Below, one piece after another: positions 1 to 7,788 of a stretch of 64,000 nt of DNA. The position numbers and the translations under genes are program-made. Numbering within the stretch: the first letter of the stretch is position 1; every line of letters starts with the position of its first letter. Source of the DNA: Pseudomonas entomophila (lineage in GTDB: Bacteria > Pseudomonadota > Gammaproteobacteria > Pseudomonadales > Pseudomonadaceae); contig NZ_JAAMQI010000005.1 of the NCBI RefSeq assembly GCF_013523165.1, positions 62,001-126,000 of the forward strand, read 5' to 3'. A model generated the notes under the pieces. That model saw only the letters and a program-made list of their open reading frames with translations, had not been told where the DNA came from and ran no database searches.

Positions 1-1062
<1,062 letters not shown>

Positions 1063-1079
1063 CAGCGGCGAGCGGCCTG

Positions 1080-1105
1080 GGATGAGCCCTGTCAGCGGCT
1101 CATCC
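1080..1105 (+). terminator. Hairpin downstream of glpK, possible terminator
   Basis: A 9-bp stem, GGATGAGCC (1080-1088) with GGCTCATCC (1097-1105) and an 8-nt loop, lies 18 nt after the glpK stop. No T-run follows, so it may be a weak terminator or an mRNA 3'-end stabiliser rather than a strong intrinsic terminator. Confidence 0.5.
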
Positions 1106-1220
1106 TGTCGAGGACGCGGCAGGCTGGGGTCGCCCCTGTGGCCCCGCCCAGCCATGCGCTTGCTCGACGCTGCTCGACAGCCCCTTCCACCTTCCAGCTC
1201 GTCGCCTGCAGCTCACCGCT

Positions 1221-1256
1221 TCGCTCCCTGCCGCTAACCGCTCGCTCCCTGCCGCT
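1221..1256. repeat. Short tandem repeat in the glpK-glpR gap
   Basis: The 15-mer TCGCTCCCTGCCGCT occurs twice, at 1221-1235 and 1242-1256, with a 21-bp period. It sits within a longer low-complexity stretch rich in GCAGCTC and CAGCTT words (about 1185-1290). No coding potential is apparent. The glpR start and its ribosome site lie just downstream. Confidence 0.6.
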
Positions 1257-1324
1257 TTCAGCTTGCAGCTCACGCCCGCCAGCTTGTACCGTCTGGGGCT
1301 TTGCCGGCCGCTTGAAGGAAGCCC

Positions 1325-2080
1325 ATGAACCTGCCCCCCCGACAACAACAGATCCTCGAGCTGGTACGCGAGCGCGGCTACGTCAGCATCGAGGAAATGG
1401 CGCAGCTGTTCGTCATGACCCCGCAAACCATTCGCCGTGACATCAATCAACTGGCCGAGGCCAACCTGCTGCGTCGCTACCACGGGGGCGCCGCCTACGA
1501 CTCGAGCATCGAGAACACCGCCTACGCCATGCGCGCCGACCAGATGCGCGACGAAAAACAACGCATCGCCGAAGCCGTCGCCCGGCAGATCCCCGATCAT
1601 GCCTCGCTGTTCATCAACATCGGCACCACCACGGAATTCATCGCCCGCGCCCTGCTCAACCACGAACACCTGAAGATCATCACCAACAACCTGCACGTGG
1701 CTTCCATCCTCAGTGCCAAGGACGATTTCGACGTGCTGGTCGCCGGTGGCAAGGTCCGTCGCGATGGCGGGGTGGTGGGACAGGCGAGCGTCGACTTCAT
1801 CGATCAGTTCAAGGTCGACTTCGCCGTGGTCGGGATCAGCGGCATCGACGAAGACGGCAGCCTGCTCGATTTCGACTACCAGGAAGTGCGTGTATCGCAA
1901 TCGATCATCACCAATGCCCGCCAGGTGATCCTGGCCGCCGACTCGAGCAAGTTCGGGCGCAACGCCATGGTCAGGCTGGGGTCGATCAGCCTGGTCGATT
2001 GCCTGGTGACCGATCGCACGCCCTCGCCTGCCCTGGCCGAGCTGCTCGGCCAGCACAAGGTACGTCTCGAAGTGGTGTGA
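1325..2080 (+). CDS. glpR: DeoR-family glycerol-3-phosphate regulon repressor GlpR
   Basis: A 251-residue DeoR-type repressor that senses glycerol-3-phosphate and controls glp genes. The N-terminal winged helix-turn-helix spans about residues 3-58 ([20 protein letters not shown], then [20 protein letters not shown]). The C-terminal sugar-phosphate domain carries the DeoR signature [15 protein letters not shown] followed by [11 protein letters not shown], and a [13 protein letters not shown] loop. The ATG at 1325 is preceded by AAGGAA (1315-1320) at proper spacing. It lies between glpK and glpD. Palindromes matching its expected operator occur upstream of glpD (2505-2525, 2600-2628). Length is normal for the family. 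Confidence 0.95.
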   Translation: MNLPPRQQQILELVRERGYVSIEEMAQLFVMTPQTIRRDINQLAEANLLRRYHGGAAYDSSIENTAYAMRADQMRDEKQRIAEAVARQIPDHASLFINIGTTTEFIARALLNHEHLKIITNNLHVASILSAKDDFDVLVAGGKVRRDGGVVGQASVDFIDQFKVDFAVVGISGIDEDGSLLDFDYQEVRVSQSIITNARQVILAADSSKFGRNAMVRLGSISLVDCLVTDRTPSPALAELLGQHKVRLEVV

Positions 2081-2270
2081 GGACAGGCGAGCAGGGTGCG
2101 CAAGCGAGTGGCGCGCTGAACATGTGGCTCTGCAGCCCCACATCCACGTTCATTCTGTAGGAGTCCGCCCGCCGCCTTGGCGCCGCGCTGTCGCGCAGAG
2201 AACATGTCGATAGCTGGCATGGCTCAGAGGCTTTATCTCTGATCGATTTCTAGGGCCGCTTTGCGGCCCA

Positions 2271-2361
2271 TCGCGGCACAGGGGCCGCTCCTACACCCGT
2301 AGCCCCACCGCGGGGTTGCAGGCTATCGCGGTGACCTGTGGGAGCGGCCCCTGTGCCGCGA
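2271..2361. repeat. Inverted pair of REP elements between glpR and glpD
   Basis: The arms at 2271-2291 and 2341-2361 are perfect reverse complements over 21 nt (core GGAGCGGCCCCTGTGCCGCG), 49 nt apart. This is the head-to-head arrangement of Pseudomonas REP/REPIN elements. A related GC-rich hairpin (GGGCCGC TTT GCGGCCC, 2253-2269) and a GGGCCC-gca-GGGCCC stretch (2364-2378) flank it. The 569-nt gap 2081-2649 contains this repeat, an AT-rich patch near 2385-2425 and the glpD control region. No gene is apparent. Confidence 0.8.
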
Positions 2362-2504
2362 TTGGGCCCGCAGGGCCCACAAAAATCTGAAATTATTTAC
2401 TGTTAAATCGAAAATTTATTTTATGTTCTGAGAGTGGGCTTGCCACGCCACTCGAGGCCGCTCAACCCTGGAAAGGGTCTGACACGCTGCCTTCACGCCT
2501 CTCC

Positions 2505-2525
2505 AATGTTCGCAAATGTTCGAAC
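2505..2525. promoter_or_regulatory. Candidate upstream GlpR operator
   Basis: AATGTTCGCAAATGTTCGAAC contains two ATGTTCG half-sites in tandem, the same half-site that forms the palindrome nearer glpD. GlpR operators in enterobacteria and Pseudomonas are built from ATGTTCG/CGAACAT half-sites, so this may be an auxiliary operator. The assignment rests on motif similarity only. Confidence 0.5.
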
Positions 2526-2561
2526 CGTCACCTCCATCTATTTTTTCTATGGCAATCACCC

Positions 2562-2590
2562 TGGTGAAGCCGCCGTTATTGCGCTAGTAT
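2562..2590 (+). promoter_or_regulatory. Candidate sigma70 promoter of glpD
   Basis: TGGTGA (2562-2567) and TAGTAT (2585-2590) are separated by 17 nt and resemble -35 and -10 boxes. The GlpR-type palindrome begins 10 nt downstream, about where transcription would start. This fits repression by blocking the promoter. Both boxes are imperfect. Confidence 0.4.
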
Positions 2591-2599
2591 TTTCGCAAA

Positions 2600-2628
2600 C
2601 GAACATTGATGTTCGCATTCGCTGCGAA
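2600..2628. promoter_or_regulatory. GlpR-type operator before glpD
   Basis: A perfect palindrome CGAACAT-TG-ATGTTCG lies at 2600-2615. A second overlapping inverted repeat, TTCGCA (2612-2617) and TGCGAA (2623-2628), follows immediately. The first matches the known GlpR half-site pattern. It sits 35 nt upstream of the glpD start, near the expected transcription start. glpR itself is the preceding gene, which supports the assignment. Confidence 0.7.
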
Positions 2629-2649
2629 CGATCATCAGGAGGCCTCGCC

Positions 2650-4176
2650 GTGTCCCATCCCGCTTCTTCCCAGACAACGCTCGACGACTGCTACGATCTG
2701 GCCGTGATCGGAGGCGGGATCAATGGTGTGGGCATCGCTGCCGACGCCGCGGGCCGTGGGCTCAAGGTGTTCCTGTGCGAAAAGGACGACCTGGCCAGCC
2801 ACACCTCGTCGGCCAGCAGCAAGCTGATCCACGGTGGCCTGCGCTACCTGGAGCACTACGAGTTTCGCCTGGTACGCGAAGCCCTGGCCGAGCGTGAAGT
2901 CCTGCTCGCCAAGGCGCCGCACATCGTCAAGCCGATGCGGTTCGTGCTGCCTCACCGCCCTCACCTGCGTCCGACATGGATGATCCGTGCCGGCCTGTTC
3001 CTCTATGACCACCTGGGCAAGCGCAAGCGCCTGGGTGCCTCGCGCAGCCTGCGCTTCGGTCCGGACAGTGCGCTCAAGCCAGCCATCACGCACGGTTTCG
3101 AATACGCCGACTGCTGGGTGGACGATGCCCGCCTGGTCGCCCTCAATGCCATGAGCGCGCGTGAGCACGGTGCCGACATCCGCACCCGTACACGCTGTCT
3201 GGGCGCCAAGCGTGTGGGCAACCTGTGGCACGTGGAGATCCAGAACGCCGACGGCACCTCGCAGACACTGCGCGCGCGCGCGTTGGTCAATGCCGGTGGC
3301 CCGTGGGTGTCGAGCTTCATCAAGGATGATCTGCACCTGGATGCGCCTTACGGCATTCGTCTGATCCAGGGCAGCCACCTGATCGTGCCTCGCCTGTACG
3401 AAGGCGAGCATGCGCACATCCTGCAGAACGAAGACCAGCGCATCGTCTTCGCCATACCGTACCTGGATCGCTTCACCCTGATCGGCACCACCGACCGTGA
3501 ATACACCGGCGACCCGGCCAAGGTGCGCATCACCGACGAGGAAACCGACTACATCCTCAAGGTGGTCAACGCCCACTTCAAGCGCCAGGTCAGCCGCGAC
3601 GACATCCTGCACACGTACTCGGGCGTACGCCCGCTGTGCAACGACGAGTCCGACAACCCCTCCGCCGTGACACGCGACTACACCCTGGCCCTGTCCGCAT
3701 CGGCCGGCCAGGCACCGCTGCTCTCGGTCTTCGGTGGCAAGCTCACCACCTACCGCAAGCTGGCCGAGTCGGCGATGGCCGAACTCAAGCCGTTCTTCAG
3801 CCAGATGCGGGGCAGCTGGACCGCTACCGCACCCCTGCCTGGTGGCGAAGACATGCAGACCCCTGCGCAGCTGGCCCAGGCGTTGGTGGCCCGCCATACC
3901 TGGTTGCCGAACGAGATCGCCCAGCGCTGGGCCGTCACTTATGGCAGCCGCGCCTGGCGTCTGCTGGAAGGTGCCCAGGGGCTCAAGGACCTAGGGCAGC
4001 CGCTTGGGGCTGGCCTCTACACTCGGGAAGTGGACTACCTGCGTCACGACGAGTGGGCCGTGGAGGCCGAGGACATCCTGTGGCGCCGCACCAAATTGGG
4101 TCTGTTCCTCTCGGCCACCGAGCAGCAGGCCTTGCGGGACTACCTGGCACGGACCCGCACGCCAGAGGCCGCCTGA
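2650..4176 (+). CDS. glpD: Aerobic glycerol-3-phosphate dehydrogenase
   Basis: An FAD enzyme of the inner membrane that oxidises glycerol-3-phosphate to dihydroxyacetone phosphate and passes electrons to quinone. The dinucleotide-binding motif VIGGGINGVGIAADAAGRG lies near residues 18-36, followed by SSKLIHGGLRYLEHYEFRLV, typical of GlpD. The C-terminal part has the FGGKLTTYRKLAE motif. I chose GTG 2650 (508 aa) because AGGAGG at 2637-2642 lies 7 nt upstream. The frame stays open to 2434, but that extension would run through the operator and has no family resemblance. It completes the glycerol pathway after glpK. Confidence 0.96.
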   Translation: MSHPASSQTTLDDCYDLAVIGGGINGVGIAADAAGRGLKVFLCEKDDLASHTSSASSKLIHGGLRYLEHYEFRLVREALAEREVLLAKAPHIVKPMRFVLPHRPHLRPTWMIRAGLFLYDHLGKRKRLGASRSLRFGPDSALKPAITHGFEYADCWVDDARLVALNAMSAREHGADIRTRTRCLGAKRVGNLWHVEIQNADGTSQTLRARALVNAGGPWVSSFIKDDLHLDAPYGIRLIQGSHLIVPRLYEGEHAHILQNEDQRIVFAIPYLDRFTLIGTTDREYTGDPAKVRITDEETDYILKVVNAHFKRQVSRDDILHTYSGVRPLCNDESDNPSAVTRDYTLALSASAGQAPLLSVFGGKLTTYRKLAESAMAELKPFFSQMRGSWTATAPLPGGEDMQTPAQLAQALVARHTWLPNEIAQRWAVTYGSRAWRLLEGAQGLKDLGQPLGAGLYTREVDYLRHDEWAVEAEDILWRRTKLGLFLSATEQQALRDYLARTRTPEAA

Positions 4177-4268
4177 CAGGTGACAGGTGTGGGGCACGGC
4201 GCACCTTTGCGGTGCAGCGCTGTAGCGTTTCGACCCACTGTCCCTGAGCGACGATGAGCGCCACCACG

Positions 4269-4298
4269 ATGCCCGTTCGGTTTTCCGAACGGGCATTT
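4269..4298 (+). terminator. Rho-independent terminator of glpD
   Basis: A 10-bp perfect stem GCCCGTTCGG (4271-4280) and CCGAACGGGC (4285-4294) with a TTTT loop is followed by ATTTTG. An AT/AT pair can extend the stem. It lies about 95 nt after the glpD stop. The same bases form an AauR-type binding palindrome (see 4276-4289). Confidence 0.82.
4276..4289. promoter_or_regulatory. AauR-type upstream activator site
   Basis: TTCGGTTTTCCGAA matches the palindrome TTCGG-N4-CCGAA reported for AauR of P. putida (recalled from the literature). It lies about 110 bp upstream of a strong -24/-12 promoter, a usual distance for sigma54 activator sites. The aauR gene is encoded downstream. It is embedded in the glpD terminator hairpin. 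Confidence 0.75.
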
Positions 4299-4397
4299 TG
4301 CGTATAGTCGGAGACCCGGACGAGGAGTGGCCTTTTGCCCCCTATCCATTGGATTAATCCCTCTTGTTTCCAAGCCTTTATGCCAGGCACAGTGGTT

Positions 4398-4413
4398 TGG
4401 CACGACTCATGCT
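4398..4413 (+). promoter_or_regulatory. Sigma54 (-24/-12) promoter of aatJ
   Basis: TGGCACGACTCATGCT matches the sigma54 consensus TGGCACG-N4-TTGCW at all but one position, with GG (4399-4400) and GC (4411-4412) separated by exactly 10 nt. Transcription would start near 4424, leaving a leader of about 90 nt before aatJ. AauR is a sigma54 activator, which fits. Confidence 0.85.
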
Positions 4414-4512
4414 CTACACTGCTTACCCGAACGCGACGCCACTGGCTGGCGTTCGTTGAACGAAAGAATCCGCCAACGGCTTCATAAGAAAAACAACGTC
4501 GAGGAATTATTG

Positions 4513-5433
4513 ATGCGTATCGTTCGTCATTTGCTGGGTGCCGCCATTGCCGCTTCCCTGATCGCCTCCCCGGTCATGGCCGATGAGCTCACCGGCACCC
4601 TGAAGAAGATCAAGGATTCGGGCACCATCACCCTGGGGCACCGCGACTCCTCCATCCCGTTCTCCTACCTGGCCGGCAAGCCAGAGCCCGTCGGCTACTC
4701 CCATGACATCCAGCTGGCCGTTGTCGAGGCCCTCAAGAAGCAGCTCGATGCACCTGACTTGAAAGTGCGCTACAACCTCGTCACTTCGCAGACCCGTATC
4801 CCGCTGGTGCAGAACGGCACCGTCGACCTGGAATGCGGCTCCACCACCAACAACGTCGAGCGCCAGCAACAGGTCGGCTTCTCGGTCGGCATCTTCGAAG
4901 TCGGTACCCGCCTGCTGGTCAAGGCCAAGGACGGGCAGCCCTCCTACAAGGACTTCGAGGACCTGAAGGGCAAGAACGTGGTGACCACCGCTGGCACCAC
5001 CTCCGAGCGGCTGCTCAAGGCGATGAATGCCGACAAGCAGATGGGCATGAACGTGATCTCCGCCAAGGACCATGGCGAGTCGTTCAACATGCTCGAAAGC
5101 GGTCGCGCCGTCGCCTTCATGATGGACGACGCCCTGCTGGCCGGCGAGATGGCCAAGGCGCGCAAGCCGTCGGACTGGGTCATCACCGGTACGCCGCAGT
5201 CCTATGAAATCTACGGCTGCATGGTGCGCAAGGGCGACGAACCGTTCAAGAAAGCGGTCGACGATGCCATCGTCGGTTACTTCAAGTCGGGTGAAGTCAA
5301 CAAGAGCTACGACAAGTGGTTCCAGCAGCCAATCCCGCCGAAGGGTCTGAACCTGAACTTCCCGATGAGCGACGAGCTCAAGAAACTGATCGCCGAGCCG
5401 ACCGACAAGGCCGCGGACGAGAAGCAGTCCTGA
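4513..5433 (+). CDS. aatJ: Glutamate/aspartate ABC transporter, periplasmic binding protein
   Basis: The periplasmic solute-binding subunit of the acidic amino acid importer (AatJ/GltI family). It has a signal peptide (LLGAAIAASLIASPVMA, cleavage near residue 23) and then the SBP_bac_3 fold with GTITLGHRDSSIPFSYLAG and the ligand-loop stretch VDLECGSTTNNVERQQQVGF. The length of 306 aa is typical. ATG 4513 is chosen because GAGGAA (4501-4506) precedes it and the signal peptide starts there, although the frame is open further upstream. It is the first gene of the aatJQMP operon and is followed by a hairpin that may favour its higher expression. Preference for glutamate, aspartate or their amides is inferred from the family. 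Confidence 0.95.
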   Translation: MRIVRHLLGAAIAASLIASPVMADELTGTLKKIKDSGTITLGHRDSSIPFSYLAGKPEPVGYSHDIQLAVVEALKKQLDAPDLKVRYNLVTSQTRIPLVQNGTVDLECGSTTNNVERQQQVGFSVGIFEVGTRLLVKAKDGQPSYKDFEDLKGKNVVTTAGTTSERLLKAMNADKQMGMNVISAKDHGESFNMLESGRAVAFMMDDALLAGEMAKARKPSDWVITGTPQSYEIYGCMVRKGDEPFKKAVDDAIVGYFKSGEVNKSYDKWFQQPIPPKGLNLNFPMSDELKKLIAEPTDKAADEKQS

Positions 5434-5441
5434 CCTGACCC

Positions 5442-5485
5442 GCGGCCTGTCGCCCACCCTGGGCAACGCGTATCCGACAGGCCGC
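5442..5485 (+). terminator. Intra-operon hairpin between aatJ and aatQ
   Basis: An 11-bp perfect stem GCGGCCTGTCG (5442-5452) and CGACAGGCCGC (5475-5485) encloses a 22-nt loop that itself contains CCCA...TGGG. No T-run follows. Its position right after the binding-protein gene suggests mRNA 3'-end protection or partial termination, giving excess binding protein over permeases, as in other ABC operons. Confidence 0.6.
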
Positions 5486-5574
5486 CCATAAGTGTCTAAC
5501 CTTTCATCCAGGGGCGCCTGCGCCTCTGGATGCTGGAAGTTGTCCGTGAAACGACCGTTCGAGGGGAAATCCCG

Positions 5575-6321
5575 ATGAATTACAACTGGGACTGGGGCGT
5601 GTTCTTCAAGTCCACCGGCGTGGGCAGCGAGATCTATCTGGACTGGTACGTCACCGGTCTGGGCTGGACCATCGCCATCGCCGTCTGCGCATGGATCATC
5701 GCACTGCTGCTCGGCTCGATCCTGGGCGTCATGCGCACCGTGCAAAACCGGCTGGTATCGGGGATCGCCACCGTCTACGTGGAACTGTTCCGCAACGTGC
5801 CGCTGCTGGTGCAGCTGTTCCTCTGGTACTTCCTGGTGCCGGACCTGCTGCCCGAAGGCCTGCAGGAATGGTTCAAGCAGGACCTGAACCCGACGACCTC
5901 GGCCCTGATCAGCGTGATCGTCTGCCTGGGCCTGTTCACCGCCGCACGCGTCTGCGAACAGGTGCGTACCGGTATCCAGGCGTTGCCACGCGGCCAGGAA
6001 TCCGCCGCACGGGCCATGGGCTTCCGGACCTCGCAGATCTACACCACCGTGCTGTTGCCCCAGGCCTACCGGATCATCATTCCGCCGCTCACCTCGGAAT
6101 TTTTGAACGTGTTCAAGAACTCGTCGGTAGCCTCGTTGATCGGCTTGATGGAGCTGCTGGCGCAGACCAAGCAGACCGCCGAATTCTCCGCCAACCTGTT
6201 CGAAGCCTTCACCCTCGCCACGCTGATCTACTTCACCCTGAACATGGGCCTGATGCTGCTCATGCGCCTGATCGAGAAGAAGGTCGCGGTGCCTGGCCTG
6301 ATCTCCGTGGGAGGCAAGTAA
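5575..6321 (+). CDS. aatQ: Glutamate/aspartate ABC transporter permease AatQ
   Basis: An inner-membrane permease of the HEQRo/GltJ type, 248 aa, with several hydrophobic segments (for example TIAIAVCAWIIALLLGSILG). The ABC-permease EAA loop reads EQVRTGIQALPRGQESAARA followed by MGF, just before LLPQAYRIIIPPL. The ATG at 5575 has GAGGGGA upstream (5561-5567), and the usual MNYNWDWGVFF start supports this choice over the upstream in-frame ATG at 5530. aatM begins at the base after the stop, so the two permeases are translationally linked and probably form a heterodimer. Confidence 0.94.
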   Translation: MNYNWDWGVFFKSTGVGSEIYLDWYVTGLGWTIAIAVCAWIIALLLGSILGVMRTVQNRLVSGIATVYVELFRNVPLLVQLFLWYFLVPDLLPEGLQEWFKQDLNPTTSALISVIVCLGLFTAARVCEQVRTGIQALPRGQESAARAMGFRTSQIYTTVLLPQAYRIIIPPLTSEFLNVFKNSSVASLIGLMELLAQTKQTAEFSANLFEAFTLATLIYFTLNMGLMLLMRLIEKKVAVPGLISVGGK

Positions 6322-6993
6322 ATGGAACTGGATTTCAGTGAAATCGTGCCGGCCCTGCCGGCGCTCTGGAACGGCATGCTGCTGACCCTGGAACTGATGG
6401 TCATGGGCGTGATCGGCGGTATCGTGCTGGGCACGATTCTGGCCCTGATGCGGTTGTCGTCGAACAAGCTGATGTCGAGGGTGGCTGGCGCCTACGTCAA
6501 CTACTTCCGCTCGATCCCCCTGCTGCTGGTCATCACCTGGTTCTACCTGGCGGTGCCGTTCGTACTGCGCTGGATCACCGGCGAAGACACCCCGATCGGG
6601 GCCTTCACCTCGTGCGTGGTGGCGTTCATGATGTTCGAGGCCGCCTACTTCTGCGAGATCGTCCGTGCCGGTGTGCAGTCCATCGCCAAGGGCCAGATGG
6701 GGGCTGCCCAGGCGCTGGGCATGACCTACGGCCAGACCATGCGTCTGATCATCCTGCCCCAGGCCTTCCGCAAGATGACCCCGCTGCTGCTGCAGCAGAG
6801 CATCATCCTGTTCCAGGACACCTCGCTGGTCTACACCGTGGGCCTGGTCGACTTCCTCAACTCGGCACGCGCCAACGGGGACATCATCGGGCGCTCCCAC
6901 GAGTTCCTGATCTTCGCCGGTCTCGTGTACTTCATCATCAGTTTCTCCGCTTCCTGGCTGGTCAAGCGCCTGCAAAAAAGGATCACCGTATGA
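6322..6993 (+). CDS. aatM: Glutamate/aspartate ABC transporter permease AatM
   Basis: The second permease subunit (GltK type), 223 aa. It shows an N-terminal hydrophobic helix ([20 protein letters not shown]) and an EAA loop ending [20 protein letters not shown] before [18 protein letters not shown]. The ATG directly follows the aatQ stop, and the 3' end overlaps the aatP start by 4 nt (ATGA). These tight junctions indicate one transcript and coupled translation of the permease-ATPase complex. Confidence 0.94.
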   Translation: MELDFSEIVPALPALWNGMLLTLELMVMGVIGGIVLGTILALMRLSSNKLMSRVAGAYVNYFRSIPLLLVITWFYLAVPFVLRWITGEDTPIGAFTSCVVAFMMFEAAYFCEIVRAGVQSIAKGQMGAAQALGMTYGQTMRLIILPQAFRKMTPLLLQQSIILFQDTSLVYTVGLVDFLNSARANGDIIGRSHEFLIFAGLVYFIISFSASWLVKRLQKRITV

Positions 6994-7724
6994 TTTCCAT
7001 CAAGAACGTCAACAAGTGGTACGGCGACTTCCAGGTGCTGACCGATTGCAGCACCGAGGTGAAGAAAGGCGAGGTCGTGGTGGTCTGCGGGCCGTCCGGT
7101 TCGGGCAAGTCGACCCTGATCAAGTGCGTCAATGCCCTGGAACCCTTCCAGAAGGGTGACATCGTCGTCGACGGCACTTCCATCGCCGACCCGAAGACCA
7201 ACCTGCCCAAGCTGCGCTCTCGAGTCGGCATGGTGTTCCAGCACTTCGAGCTGTTCCCGCACCTGTCGATCACCGAGAACCTCACCATCGCCCAGCGCAA
7301 GGTACTCGGGCGCAGCGAAGCGGAGGCCAACAAGAAGGGCCTGGCCCTGCTCGACCGCGTGGGCCTGAGCGCGCACGCCAAGAAGCACCCGGGGCAGTTG
7401 TCCGGTGGCCAGCAGCAGCGCGTGGCGATCGCCCGCGCCTTGTCGATGGACCCGATCGTGATGCTGTTCGACGAACCCACGTCGGCCCTCGATCCGGAAA
7501 TGGTCAACGAGGTGCTCGACGTCATGGTCGAACTGGCCCACGAAGGCATGACCATGATGTGCGTGACCCACGAAATGGGCTTCGCGCGCAAGGTCGCCAA
7601 CCGGGTGATCTTCATGGACAAGGGCAGCATCATCGAGGACTGCCAGAAGGAAGACTTCTTTGGCAACCCGAGCGCGCGACACGAGCGTACCCAGCAATTC
7701 CTCAGCAAGATCCTGCAACACTGA
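6990..7724 (+). CDS. aatP: Glutamate/aspartate ABC transporter ATP-binding protein
   Basis: The cytoplasmic ATPase of the importer, 244 aa. Walker A is GPSGSGKST (about residue 35), the Q-loop is [14 protein letters not shown], the ABC signature is [15 protein letters not shown], Walker B is [15 protein letters not shown], and the H-loop is [10 protein letters not shown]. This is the GlnQ/GltL polar amino acid subfamily. The start is the ATG at 6990, which overlaps the aatM stop. The gene ends 64 nt before the sensor kinase aauS, with a hairpin between them. Confidence 0.96.
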   Translation: MISIKNVNKWYGDFQVLTDCSTEVKKGEVVVVCGPSGSGKSTLIKCVNALEPFQKGDIVVDGTSIADPKTNLPKLRSRVGMVFQHFELFPHLSITENLTIAQRKVLGRSEAEANKKGLALLDRVGLSAHAKKHPGQLSGGQQQRVAIARALSMDPIVMLFDEPTSALDPEMVNEVLDVMVELAHEGMTMMCVTHEMGFARKVANRVIFMDKGSIIEDCQKEDFFGNPSARHERTQQFLSKILQH

Positions 7725-7734
7725 GGCTGAAGGT

Positions 7735-7764
7735 GCCCATTGTTCGCCCTGACGGGCAATGGGC
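7735..7764 (+). terminator. Hairpin between aatP and aauS
   Basis: GCCCATTG (7735-7742) pairs with CAATGGGC (7757-7764), and an inner CCC/GGG stem lies in the loop. No T-run follows, so it may act as an attenuator or processing site that lowers expression of the regulator genes relative to the transporter. An in-frame ATG at 7759 falls inside this stem, which argues against it being the aauS start. Confidence 0.5.
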
Positions 7765-7788
7765 GCTGGTGACGGCGAGGGCACTGTG

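Noticed and set aside
2434..2649. N-terminal extension of glpD
   Set aside because: It covers the promoter and operators. GTG 2650 has an ideal AGGAGG, and the family N-terminus begins there.
2081..2649. Possible small RNA gene in the glpR-glpD gap
   Set aside because: The structure is explained by REP repeats and GlpR sites. No separate promoter-terminator pair is visible.
4507..6975. 822-codon minus-strand frame opposite aatJ-aatQ-aatM
   Set aside because: It spans three sense genes and their intergenic hairpin. The composition is typical of an antisense shadow.
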